36,432 nt of DNA from Saprospiraceae bacterium. GTDB lineage: Bacteria; Bacteroidota; Bacteroidia; Chitinophagales; Saprospiraceae. A model generated the notes under the pieces. The model made no database searches, was not told the DNA's origin, and saw nothing but the letters and a program-made list of their open reading frames with translations. A program made the translations under genes and the position numbers. The stretch is taken from contig JAHDBE010000006.1 in NCBI GenBank assembly GCA_020630555.1, positions 1-36,432 on the forward strand, given 5' to 3'. Shown here in pieces: positions 15,426-24,031 of the stretch (the first letter of the stretch is position 1; each line of letters begins with the position of its first letter).

Positions 15426-17945
15426 TTATCCGCCGAAGCCGCCTCCGCCGCCAGACCCGCCGCCTTGGCCTTGACCGCCGCCACCTTGACCTTGTTTAAG
15501 GTCATCATTTTTTACCTTACTTCGCCTTTGTTTAAAATCGACTTTACCAAACTTATACTTTAGACTTACTCCCAGAGATCGGAAAGGAATACTAAATCCT
15601 GTTTGCTGAGTATATTGACCTACTGCAGAAAGTTGGCCATTATCATCCGTAATTTTATTATCCGAGTTAAACTCCTTGTTTGCCTCAAAAGGCTCAATCA
15701 CTCTTAGTCCAAAACTCCAAGCACCATAATCTCTTCTTAAGCCAAAACCCCAAATTGAAAATGCGGGTTGGTCTCCAGTGAGTGAGCGAGAGGGAGATTT
15801 AAAGAAACCAAAAAAGTCTGCTTTAAAATCGCCAGTTATGGTGTACTCACCACTCGCAAACAAATTGTATTCATAAGTTTGTCTTGACAAAGTTTCTCCA
15901 TTGACAATGCCTTGGGCGTCATAAGTATATATATTACCACCTCCACGTAGCGTAAAGTTATTGATGCTCTTTGTCGTGAAAAGATTTAATCCAAAGGCAT
16001 TGTTTTCACCTATATTAAAGAAGCTATTTGTACTAACTCCATTATCTACACTCACAATAGTCTCAATAATATCGGTTGTTCTTTTATAGTACGCCGACCC
16101 AAAAACGGTGAAGCCCGCCAAATTAGTATTATGAGATAATTCGATTTGATCTACCAACTCTGGCGAAAGGTTTGGATTACCAATGACCTGATTTAGAACA
16201 TCTGTATTATTATTAAATGGATTTATATAAAACAAACTCGGTCTCTGGATACGTCGTGTATAAGATAATTTAATGGATCTGAAATTTTTCAAGTTCCTAC
16301 TAACTGTAAAACTAGGTAACCAGTTTTCGTACCCATTTTCAAAACCTGGAAGATCATCTCGATACGAACCATCAATCTGCGTTCGCTCATATCTAACTCC
16401 CGCAATGAAACTGTATTTTTTAGCCCAAATCCAACTTAAAGAGGCATAGCCTGCATATACATCTTGATTATATTCAAATAGATTACTTAAAGCAGGCACT
16501 TGTGTTCCGTCATTTTCTGTATAGTAATCACTTTTGATATCTCGCAAAACTGCTTTGGCTCCAGTTTCTAATTTATAGGACTTTGGAAGAGGATGCGTAT
16601 AATCGATCTGTATAGTACTCTCTAAATTATCTCCGTCGTTAAAAATATCAGCTCTACGCGTGAGTACATTTTCTGTGTCGAAGGTGTAAGTTTCGTTAGT
16701 AAAATTCTCTTGATTTTGAATATTACCAGAAAGCTGATAACCTAGAACTAATTCGCGATCTTTATCTTCTTCAAATGTGCGCGTGTAATCAGAGGACCAA
16801 TCATAACCACTAAATAGGTTATTCATTTCTAACTCTCTGGTAAACTCGTTGGGTGTACCTCCTGCTGCTGCAATGACTCCTGAGAGATCGCCATCCATAT
16901 CAAAACCAAATCCTTGATAGGAAATAGAGGTATTAAAAGCATTAAATGCGTTAACATCATAGAATGCGCTTGCTGTCCCATTAAATCCGAGTCTACCCGT
17001 ATTGTTTATACCATCATAGGTATAAGAGGAAATACCGGCATCTGTGTACGACTGACGATTCATGCTTTGAGTGGCGTCTGCAGGAACACTATAAAATACT
17101 CCCCCATTAGAAGAAAATCCAAATCGTCCTTTACCAGCATTTAAATTAAGAGATCCCGTATTTTGGCGATTCCCTAAAGAAAGATTTACTGTTCCGGCCA
17201 CCCCTTCAATATTTCCTTTTTTAGTAATGATATTTATGATGCCAGAGCTCCCCTCTCCATCATATTTGGCGCTAGGAGATGTAATGACTTCTACCTTTTT
17301 AATTTGATCCGCGGGAAACATTTTTAAGGCATCAGCGACATTGTTTGAAAACATACCACTGGGCTTCCCATTAATAAGTATTCGTACATTTCGGGAGCCT
17401 CGCAGGGAAACATTTCCTTCTAGATCTACTGTAAGTAATGGCACCTTCCGTAGAGCATCAGCTGCGTCACCACCAGCTAAACTTGCATCTTGTTCCACGT
17501 TATAAACCAGTTTATCTACCTTGTTTTCGATAAGCGACCTCGTTTCACTAATCTCGACCGCATCTAAAACATAATTTGCAGGAACCAACTGAATCTTGCC
17601 TAGGTCCTTATCTGGATTCTTTAAGGTCAATTCGATGTCTTCTAGTAATTTATCATTGTATCCTAGAAAGGAAACATAGACATCATACTTACCTGTTTTG
17701 ACCTCTCCAAATTTGAATTTACCGTTGTCTTCAGTTAATATGCCATCTTTTTCTCGTGACATACCTGCATTCTTCAAGACTAGCGTGGCATAGGCTACTG
17801 GTTCGCCAGAGACAGAATCAATCACTGATCCTGTAATTTTACCCTTAATCTTTTTTCCTCCACCCATTCCGAAACCACCGAATTGTGCGTAACTAGAAAA
17901 GCTAAAACAAAAAGATAGGGCTAGAAAAAGTAATAGTTTTTTCAT
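15426..17945 (-). CDS. Outer-membrane beta-barrel receptor (TonB-dependent receptor-like) with Gly-rich ends
   Basis: The track start at 18038 is replaced by ATG at 17945, which begins MKKLLLFLALSFCFSFSSYAQ, a clear signal peptide; the protein is about 839 aa. Residues about 35-120 are a carboxypeptidase-regulatory-like domain (GSVIDSVSGEPVAYATLVLK). A plug-like domain follows (ADALRKVPLLTVDLEGNVSL, VRILINGKPSG, ADQIKKVEVITSPSAKYDGE, GIINIITKK), then a long aromatic-rich barrel. It matches the outer-membrane-beta-barrel family with a plug that is common in Bacteroidota; the substrate is unknown and there is no SusD partner. The mature N-terminus (QFGGFGMGGGK) and the last 20 residues are both glycine-rich, the latter lying beyond the last barrel strand. 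It is downstream of the DUF5916 gene. Confidence 0.88.
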   Translation of the reverse strand: MKKLLLFLALSFCFSFSSYAQFGGFGMGGGKKIKGKITGSVIDSVSGEPVAYATLVLKNAGMSREKDGILTEDNGKFKFGEVKTGKYDVYVSFLGYNDKLLEDIELTLKNPDKDLGKIQLVPANYVLDAVEISETRSLIENKVDKLVYNVEQDASLAGGDAADALRKVPLLTVDLEGNVSLRGSRNVRILINGKPSGMFSNNVADALKMFPADQIKKVEVITSPSAKYDGEGSSGIINIITKKGNIEGVAGTVNLSLGNRQNTGSLNLNAGKGRFGFSSNGGVFYSVPADATQSMNRQSYTDAGISSYTYDGINNTGRLGFNGTASAFYDVNAFNAFNTSISYQGFGFDMDGDLSGVIAAAGGTPNEFTRELEMNNLFSGYDWSSDYTRTFEEDKDRELVLGYQLSGNIQNQENFTNETYTFDTENVLTRRADIFNDGDNLESTIQIDYTHPLPKSYKLETGAKAVLRDIKSDYYTENDGTQVPALSNLFEYNQDVYAGYASLSWIWAKKYSFIAGVRYERTQIDGSYRDDLPGFENGYENWLPSFTVSRNLKNFRSIKLSYTRRIQRPSLFYINPFNNNTDVLNQVIGNPNLSPELVDQIELSHNTNLAGFTVFGSAYYKRTTDIIETIVSVDNGVSTNSFFNIGENNAFGLNLFTTKSINNFTLRGGGNIYTYDAQGIVNGETLSRQTYEYNLFASGEYTITGDFKADFFGFFKSPSRSLTGDQPAFSIWGFGLRRDYGAWSFGLRVIEPFEANKEFNSDNKITDDNGQLSAVGQYTQQTGFSIPFRSLGVSLKYKFGKVDFKQRRSKVKNDDLKQGQGGGGQGQGGGSGGGGGFGG

Positions 17946-18034
17946 GTTTTGATGTTGAAATTTAATTTCAATGTAGTTCTTAGGGGTTAGGCTTGGCTTA
18001 TTTTCTAGATTAGTTGAAGAGAATCTTCTACGAA

Positions 18035-20260
18035 TCACGTATTGAGCCAGTACGTAAATTTAACAACAAGAGCTCGGTTACGTATGTTTAGCAAAAAACG
18101 ATCGGAAACATCTGTACTTCCTGTAAAATAATTGTCCGTGTACACCACAAAGAAATCAGATACAGGAGCAAAGCGCCATTGTAGTCTGGAATTTACATTG
18201 GTGTTTTTAGATTGACTGTTGTATTGAATGAAAGTGGTTAAAAAAACGGATTTAGAAAAAGTGACGTCAATTCTCGGTCCAATCAGAAGTGTACTAACGC
18301 GTGAATCTAAATGCTCTAGATCGAAAATATTGTAGTTTGCATTAAGCGCTAATTCGCCGAAAGGCTGATATCTAAAATTTATAGAAGTATTTAATCCATA
18401 TCTATATCCGTTAAAATATTGTCCTAAAGTCGGCTCTACTCTAAAATTTATGGGTTTTCGGCGATCAGAATTATAACGCACTCGCAAGGACCAAAAGCTA
18501 TATTCTGTATCCGCAGGCAGTTTAGTTTGATCTGTTCGTGTAGGATCAAAATCATCAAACAAATACACGAATTGATGCGTCAGGTTTAAATCGACAAACT
18601 CGACTGGACCAAGACGACCGTTTATCGAGAAATTAATCGCGTGATCCGTTTTACCAAAATTGGGTTTATAAATAAACAAAGGTCTAAGACCAAAAACTAA
18701 TCTCTGGAAAGGTCCAGATGAATAGAAAAATCGACGTTGATATTCTGGTTCGATAGAAACAAAATCTTTTCGTCTTACGAATCCAACTTGGGCATCAAAA
18801 TCAGAACTTACCCATTGTTGTCTAAAACTTAAATTATGACGTAATGAATTATAACTGGCTAAAAACCCTTGAGAAAACGGATGACGACTTGTCTCAAAAT
18901 TATGAGAGGCATGAACATATGTCTTTCCACTCCAAGTATTATCCTCGCTAGCAAAATTTAGATCCACACCTAAAACACGATTGTACGGATCTATATAATT
19001 TTCATGCTCCTCTCCTACAGCCTGCTTATTAACAAATATGAATCCTACATTAGATCTCGACCAAAGTTTTCGCTGTACAGCTAAAACGCCATAATTAAAA
19101 CTAGGGAGTGCATTATTCGCATCCTCAGCGGTTTGCATATTTAGTAACCCAACTCTCCAGTCTCGATTCAGTTTTCCACTCAACCGAGCACCGGCTAAAA
19201 TTGAATTTTCAATGGTTACATCGTCTGTTGTATCTGTCGCGACTCCAATACGGCGTGAAAAAAAGGGGTTAGAATTACTAAAACCAAAGCTTGAGAAAAG
19301 GTCCGCATTCTCTAAAAAAAACTGTCGTCTTTCTGGAAAGAATATTTCAAATCGATCTAAGTTTGTCACTTGTCGATCCACCTCGACCTGAGAAAAATCT
19401 GGATTATAGGTTAAATCCAAATTTAGTCCAGACCCAATGGGTACTTTAACATCCGCACCATACCCCATCGAAGATTCGGCATCTGTGTTGTTTTCATAGT
19501 CCTTGGAAACTCTTGCCGTAGCATAAGGAATTAGACCTAAACTTAAAGAACTAGATTTTGGTGTTTCATCCCATTTCATGTCACCCATGAAAGCCAAACT
19601 AAATATGGTTTGATTCTGAGGAATATTTGTCCATGTTGAAGTTTCATTGCGATCCATGTTAAATCGATAGGCATTAAAGCGCCATACATCACCTTCTTTG
19701 AATCGAATTATATTTAGTGGGATCTTCATTTCTAATGACCAATACCCATCTTCTATTGAAGCCTCACATTCCCACTTATTGTCCCAGGAGGCGGAAAAAT
19801 CTTGAAACCTTTGTCCACCATTGACTATCAACCCTTCTCTTTGAACGCCTAGGGGATTGGTACCAAACCAAAAGCAAGTATTACCATCTCCATATGTATC
19901 TAAAAGAAAAGTGAGGTTGTCATTGCCTCCCGCTCTAAAGTCTCTTCTGTATGAGGGAACTATATAATCTTGCGATTGAGAAAAACATTTAGCCCCTATA
20001 TATAAATGGGTATCATCATACATCATAGATACCTCTGTGCGATCTAATGCAAGGATACTATCTGAAGGAAAGTATTGCCAAAAATCTTCTGCCTTAGTTA
20101 AAGAGTCCCATATTTTTTCATCCAATTTCCCATCGATATCTATCGATCCAGAGAGTTTATGCACGCGAAATGCTTTTTCCAATTTTAATTGCGAAAACAG
20201 GGTAACATTCGCCGAAAGGCAAATAAAAAAAACAAGAAGTATACACCTTATATCTCTCAT
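18035..20260 (-). CDS. CBM9-like / DUF5916 outer-membrane protein
   Basis: A 741-residue exported protein (MRDIRCILLVFFICLSANVTLFSQ). The N-terminal half of about 200 residues is a family 9 carbohydrate-binding-module-like sandwich (IDGKLDEKIWDS, EVSMMYDDTHLYIGAKC, DNLTFLLDTYGDG, WSLEMKIPL), and the rest is a DUF5916-type beta-rich region with DFSQVEVDRQVTNLDRFEIF, FPERRQFFLEN and many alternating aromatic strands, probably a barrel. The family is widespread in Bacteroidota and its function is unknown; carbohydrate or peptide handling has been guessed from the CBM9 fold only. The gap to the receptor gene is about 90 bp on the same strand, so the two may form an outer-membrane pair. Confidence 0.85.
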   Translation of the reverse strand: MRDIRCILLVFFICLSANVTLFSQLKLEKAFRVHKLSGSIDIDGKLDEKIWDSLTKAEDFWQYFPSDSILALDRTEVSMMYDDTHLYIGAKCFSQSQDYIVPSYRRDFRAGGNDNLTFLLDTYGDGNTCFWFGTNPLGVQREGLIVNGGQRFQDFSASWDNKWECEASIEDGYWSLEMKIPLNIIRFKEGDVWRFNAYRFNMDRNETSTWTNIPQNQTIFSLAFMGDMKWDETPKSSSLSLGLIPYATARVSKDYENNTDAESSMGYGADVKVPIGSGLNLDLTYNPDFSQVEVDRQVTNLDRFEIFFPERRQFFLENADLFSSFGFSNSNPFFSRRIGVATDTTDDVTIENSILAGARLSGKLNRDWRVGLLNMQTAEDANNALPSFNYGVLAVQRKLWSRSNVGFIFVNKQAVGEEHENYIDPYNRVLGVDLNFASEDNTWSGKTYVHASHNFETSRHPFSQGFLASYNSLRHNLSFRQQWVSSDFDAQVGFVRRKDFVSIEPEYQRRFFYSSGPFQRLVFGLRPLFIYKPNFGKTDHAINFSINGRLGPVEFVDLNLTHQFVYLFDDFDPTRTDQTKLPADTEYSFWSLRVRYNSDRRKPINFRVEPTLGQYFNGYRYGLNTSINFRYQPFGELALNANYNIFDLEHLDSRVSTLLIGPRIDVTFSKSVFLTTFIQYNSQSKNTNVNSRLQWRFAPVSDFFVVYTDNYFTGSTDVSDRFLLNIRNRALVVKFTYWLNT

Positions 20261-20318
20261 ACATTAAATGCGGGATCTAAGGTACAGAAACATATAGAAA
20301 ATAGACATATATAAAAAA

Positions 20319-20344
20319 GGCCCCCTGATCTTTATCAAAGGACC
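20319..20344 (-). terminator. Intrinsic terminator of the M43 protease gene
   Basis: On the minus strand, GGTCCTTTGAT and ATCAGGGGGCC pair (11 bp with G-T wobbles, loop AAAG), then six T. It lies 35 bp past the protease stop and upstream of the DUF5916 gene, separating the two transcription units. Confidence 0.75.
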
Positions 20345-20378
20345 CCTTTCCTATCTTAACAAAATTTAAAAGCTGATA

Positions 20379-22265
20379 TTATTTATTTGAACTGTATGGT
20401 TTTTTAGCGATCGACGCAGACTTAGAATCTTTTCGCTCGCCTTCTTTTCTTAAGTTGCCTTCAAAGGCACAGAAATCCAGTACATCAAAGTACCCGAAGT
20501 AGCCATCTGAATATGCAATGACATCGCCATGTGAATCTAATATCTGGAAGAATCCATCCCCATAATCGCAACATATTCCATCTCCATAGGCATCATCCAC
20601 GTATAACGAATAACATCCATCTTCAAGGCAGAAAGTCTCTTGAATTAATTGTCCTTCATTACCATCTTGGTAAGGTCCGCCACTCGCTACAACGCTATTG
20701 GATTCGTCGACTAGTTCCCAACTCGTTTCAGATCCATAATAGTCTAAAACCAACTGGAATGTAATTTCGTTTTGATCACAACCCGTATTTACTTCTGTAT
20801 CTGCGATGAAAGTCTTTTTAGGACTCCATGAGGTCCAGCCATCTGTACATCGAGTTCTTAGTTTGTATTCATATTGAGCTCCAGAAACTAAATCTGTCAA
20901 TGTACGCTCGCTTATAGCTGTAGTACGTTTTTTCCAAAACATAGTCCCAACTATTCTATAGGCGATTCTGTATTTAATGGCTCCCGGTACATCTTCCCAA
21001 TCCACAAATGCAGAGGTATTTGATAATATATCCACAGAGCTTGATTGAGGTGCTGTACATTCTCCATCGGTCTGACAAGGTGCACAATCAGGACCACCAC
21101 AATCCACACCCGTTTCTTGTCCGTTTTGGATTCCATCATCACAAGTACCAGCAGAATCACAAGGTGCACATTCTGGACCACCACAATCTATACCTGTTTC
21201 TTGTCCATTCTGAATACCATCATCACAAGTCGGACCAGAACCTCCTCCGCCTCCAGAACCATCTTCATCACACACATTAGCCGCATTATTTACTAAATTT
21301 TGTAGGCTAGATTGAACGTAATTAAACATTCGCGTTGCTTGTCCTTCAGTGATCATATACATACATGCATCATTGGTATAATCCATGTAATTCATATGCA
21401 TATCGGTCGAATTACAACTACTCTGTCCGATGCTTGGACAATCGTAATATGGTTCCGTAGACACTGGTGTGTCAGCGACGTTATCATCGTTATTACATCC
21501 ACCATTTCCACCCCAAATGTGATCTAACAATAAATAGTGACCCACCTCGTGAGTGGTTGTTCGCCCTAAATTATAAGGTGCCTGAGGGCTTACGCTTCCA
21601 CAACCCGATCCAGAACCAAAAGCCGTCGCCTCTATAACTACACCATCTCCATTTCCAGATCCACCGAGAGGGGCATAACCCAAAACACCAGTACCAGACT
21701 GAACGAAAATATTTAAGTATCCAGACCAGTTGGAATCAAAATCTCCATTAGTCGTATTAATAGTCACAGCTGGTTCGCCCTCGACAAGCCCATATCCATT
21801 TGGATGATTTTTAGTCGCAATACAAAATTTTAAACACGCATCACCATTACTCACGCCTGGAAACGAATTAGAGGCATTGTTTATCCAATTAGATATATCT
21901 GCATTTAAACCTCTTATGTCGTCATTTAAGATGTCTACCTGATTTTGAGATAAATTTCTTAAACAAGACGCATCTGGGTTGTTCACCCCTTGAAAGTGAA
22001 CGGCTACAGGTATTATCGTCGGCGTGGTACAATTTACTGATCGGTCAGAAACCATACTATTCAGCAATTTTAGTTTTGCTAAATGCTTTGCTTTGTACTC
22101 TGGATTTTCTAAAAGTTGTTGAGTATGTTCATGCATCGAACAGGTTCTTTCTGCATGAGTAATTTTTTCAGGAGCTAGATCTGCTCCAGCAAATTCATCC
22201 TCTTGACAAGAAAAAATAAAAACGATACAACAGACGGCTAAAAATTTAATGATTACATTTTTCAT
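20379..22265 (-). CDS. M43-family (pappalysin/cytophagalysin-like) zinc metalloprotease lipoprotein
   Basis: The track start is upstream; ATG at 22265 (MKNVIIKFLAVCCIVFIFSC) opens a lipoprotein signal, giving 628 aa. The catalytic domain (about 85-335) has HEVGHYLLLDH, an HExxHxxxxxH metzincin helix with Leu where Gly is usual, and a Met-turn region NYMDYTNDACMYM; this is M43B, known from cytophagalysin/ulilysin. Two 28-residue CDDGIQNGQETG.DCGGP repeats follow, then a fibronectin type III domain (SSSVDILSNTSAFVDWEDV ... YEYKLRTRC) and a C-terminal beta domain rich in Asp/Gly/Cys (YVDDAYGDGICCDYGDGFF). No T9SS tail is visible, so it is likely lipid-anchored rather than T9SS-released. It probably degrades extracellular protein. 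Confidence 0.9.
   Translation of the reverse strand: MKNVIIKFLAVCCIVFIFSCQEDEFAGADLAPEKITHAERTCSMHEHTQQLLENPEYKAKHLAKLKLLNSMVSDRSVNCTTPTIIPVAVHFQGVNNPDASCLRNLSQNQVDILNDDIRGLNADISNWINNASNSFPGVSNGDACLKFCIATKNHPNGYGLVEGEPAVTINTTNGDFDSNWSGYLNIFVQSGTGVLGYAPLGGSGNGDGVVIEATAFGSGSGCGSVSPQAPYNLGRTTTHEVGHYLLLDHIWGGNGGCNNDDNVADTPVSTEPYYDCPSIGQSSCNSTDMHMNYMDYTNDACMYMITEGQATRMFNYVQSSLQNLVNNAANVCDEDGSGGGGGSGPTCDDGIQNGQETGIDCGGPECAPCDSAGTCDDGIQNGQETGVDCGGPDCAPCQTDGECTAPQSSSVDILSNTSAFVDWEDVPGAIKYRIAYRIVGTMFWKKRTTAISERTLTDLVSGAQYEYKLRTRCTDGWTSWSPKKTFIADTEVNTGCDQNEITFQLVLDYYGSETSWELVDESNSVVASGGPYQDGNEGQLIQETFCLEDGCYSLYVDDAYGDGICCDYGDGFFQILDSHGDVIAYSDGYFGYFDVLDFCAFEGNLRKEGERKDSKSASIAKKPYSSNK
21079..21231 (-). 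repeat. Tandem 84-bp coding repeat in the M43 protease
   Basis: Two copies start at 21079 and 21163 (period 84 bp, 28 residues). They encode near-identical CDDGIQNGQETG.DCGGP.CAPC modules and agree at most positions at the DNA level. The module is a common Cys-rich linker in secreted Bacteroidota proteins. Confidence 0.85.
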
Positions 22266-22410
22266 TTTACGTGGTTTTTGATTCACAAATAGATTTCTAA
22301 GTACCATTTGCTCATAGGCATAATTTGATTTACGCCTACTTGTTTCATAAAAACCATCTTCCCCCTAGTCTAGTAGAAAAAAAATTAAAAATTTTCCGTA
22401 GTCTTCTTTT

Positions 22411-22418
22411 TACATTTG
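22411..22418 (+). promoter_or_regulatory. -7 box upstream of the FecI-like sigma gene
   Basis: TACATTTG matches TAnnTTTG exactly and lies 15 nt before ATG 22434. It overlaps the track's TTG start (22416), arguing that translation begins at the ATG instead. A matching -33 TTG is not evident. Confidence 0.45.
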
Positions 22419-22433
22419 GAGTTTCCTGAGCAC

Positions 22434-23003
22434 ATGAGTCAAGATGCCCACATACTGAAAGCTTTAAGTCAAGGGGATGAATCCGCTTTAGAGAAGATAT
22501 TTTATACATATCAAAAATATCTCCTAGTTATAGCATACCAATATTTAAATGACGAAGGAAAGGCTCGGGATGCCGTTCAGGATATTTTCATGGATCTCTG
22601 GAAAAGACGAGAACATATAGAAATACATATTTCACTTAAGGCATTTTTAAGACAGGCTGTTATAAATAAATCCTTGGCCAAAATAAGAAAGGAAAAAAGA
22701 ATCGACTTAAATGAAACTGCCATTTCCACACATTCTCCCAATGTCGATGGCGTGGACAAACAGTTTGAGAATTCAGAATTACAACATGTGGTGAGCAGGG
22801 CTATAGATACCCTTCCTGAAAAATGCAGGGAGGTTTTTTCGCTTTCGCGAATAGAACAATTGTCCCATAAAGAAATATCCGATCAACTAAACATATCTAC
22901 TAAAACTATAGAAAATCATATAACTCGAGCACTGAAGACTATTCGAGAGGCTCTGAAAGAATATGGAGTGTTGGCATTAATTTATTTTATAATTAAATTT
23001 TAA
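22434..23003 (+). CDS. ECF RNA polymerase sigma factor, FecI-like
   Basis: A sigma-70 family factor of about 189 aa. Region 2 is visible as ESALEKIFYTYQKYLLVIAY and ARDAVQDIFMDLWKRRE; region 4 as LPEKCREVFSLSRIEQLSHK then ISTKTIENHITRAL. The length and the two-domain layout are typical of Bacteroidota ECF factors. The track start is TTG at 22416, but that codon is inside a -7 promoter box; ATG 22434 (MSQDAHILKALSQGDE) is the better start. It is the first gene of a sigma / FecR / STN-TonB receptor operon and is expected to transcribe this receptor locus, and perhaps others, when the receptor is occupied. Confidence 0.92.
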   Translation: MSQDAHILKALSQGDESALEKIFYTYQKYLLVIAYQYLNDEGKARDAVQDIFMDLWKRREHIEIHISLKAFLRQAVINKSLAKIRKEKRIDLNETAISTHSPNVDGVDKQFENSELQHVVSRAIDTLPEKCREVFSLSRIEQLSHKEISDQLNISTKTIENHITRALKTIREALKEYGVLALIYFIIKF

Positions 23004-23008
23004 AATAC

Positions 23009-23027
23009 ATTAGGGGATACCCCTAAT
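23009..23027 (+). promoter_or_regulatory. Perfect inverted repeat between sigma and anti-sigma genes
   Basis: ATTAGGGG-ATA-CCCCTAAT: 8-bp arms, 3-nt loop, lying in the 26-nt gap between the sigma stop and the first possible fecR ATG, ending 2 nt before that ATG. In RNA it should form a stable hairpin. No long T run follows, so it is not a classical terminator. Confidence 0.7.
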
Positions 23028-23029
23028 TT

Positions 23030-24031
23030 ATGATACACTTGATCGCAAAGTCATACATGGAATTAAACGACTACATATCGTTAATGCATAAGAAGCTCAG
23101 TGGAAACATAAGTCCTGAGGAGTTAGATTTGATTGATCGGTATATCGTAGCCAATCGGGACAACGCTTTACTTTTTGAAGAAATTCGAAATAGTTACAAT
23201 GTACTAGAGCCCGAAATTGAATTGCCTTTTAAATTAAACAGGGAGACAGATTTTAAAAACCTTAAAGAAAGCATTGAAACTACTGAGAAGTCAAAAACGA
23301 TTTCTTTATCTCCCAAATTTATGCGATGGGGTGTCGCCGCTGCTATTTTATTTATCGCTGGATTCTTTGCACTTAACCCATTTCAATCAAGTGAAGGCTT
23401 TGATTATTCCGTCGCAAAACCAACTCAGTTTTCATTAGCTGACAATAGTGAAGTATGGTTAAACTCTGGAGCGCGAATTACTGGAGACGAGGCATTTAGT
23501 AAAACAAACCGAAGTATTCACTTAGAAGGTGAAGCCTATTTTGATGTGCATAGAGATGAAGCGCTCCCTTTCGTCATTCATGTTAATGGCGTCGAAATCA
23601 CAGTTTTAGGCACTGCATTTAATGTCAAAGCCTATAAAAATTTTGTAGAAGTAAAAGTAGAAGAGGGTAAAGTGCAGGTGAAGGATAAAGATATTGGGGG
23701 CATAGAAATTCTGACAAAAGATATGATGACTGTAGTCGATGTGGAAAGACATGGATTTAGCACTGATCTCGTTTTTGACAAGAATAGTTTATACTGGAAA
23801 ACAGGTCGACTTACATTTAAGGATAGTCCAATAAATCAAATTCTTCAGACCATTGAACAAACTTTTGATATTCGAATCGAATTATTAAATCCAGAATTAG
23901 CCGACTGTAAATTGTCAGGAAGTTTTGGCGGAAGCCAAAATGAAATAATCACGCTTTTTACAGATCAAATTTCGGGAGACTTATCAGAAAGTCAGAATAC
24001 CTATTTCATTCGAAATGGCCAATGTAAATAA
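23030..24031 (+). CDS. FecR-family anti-sigma factor
   Basis: A 333-residue inner-membrane anti-sigma factor. Residues 10-60 form the cytoplasmic sigma-binding helices (MELNDYISLMHKKLSGNISP), one membrane helix is near 100-115 (WGVAAAILFIAGFFAL), and the periplasmic part has the FecR domain (EVWLNSGARI, SIHLEGEAYFDVHRD, VTVLGTAFNVKAY-like segment, VKVEEGKVQV) followed by a C-terminal DUF4974-like domain (LTFKDSPINQILQTIEQTFD). The start could be ATG 23030 or ATG 23057; the second gives the usual N-terminus and leaves the hairpin in the leader. Its TAA is immediately followed by the ATG of the receptor gene. It holds the upstream sigma factor and relays the receptor signal. Confidence 0.92.
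   Translation: MIHLIAKSYMELNDYISLMHKKLSGNISPEELDLIDRYIVANRDNALLFEEIRNSYNVLEPEIELPFKLNRETDFKNLKESIETTEKSKTISLSPKFMRWGVAAAILFIAGFFALNPFQSSEGFDYSVAKPTQFSLADNSEVWLNSGARITGDEAFSKTNRSIHLEGEAYFDVHRDEALPFVIHVNGVEITVLGTAFNVKAYKNFVEVKVEEGKVQVKDKDIGGIEILTKDMMTVVDVERHGFSTDLVFDKNSLYWKTGRLTFKDSPINQILQTIEQTFDIRIELLNPELADCKLSGSFGGSQNEIITLFTDQISGDLSESQNTYFIRNGQCK

Noticed and set aside
15427-15500. GC-rich repeat that could suggest a CRISPR or minisatellite
   Set aside because: It is the coding sequence of the glycine-rich tail of the receptor; no spacers or regular repeat length.
18035-18038. Apparent 4-bp overlap of receptor and DUF5916 genes in the track
   Set aside because: The receptor's real start is ATG 17945 with its signal peptide, leaving about 90 bp between the genes.
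20531-21527. Several plus-strand ORFs opposite the M43 protease
   Set aside because: They are His/Ile/Thr-rich antisense shadows of the Cys repeats and catalytic domain, with no domain of their own.
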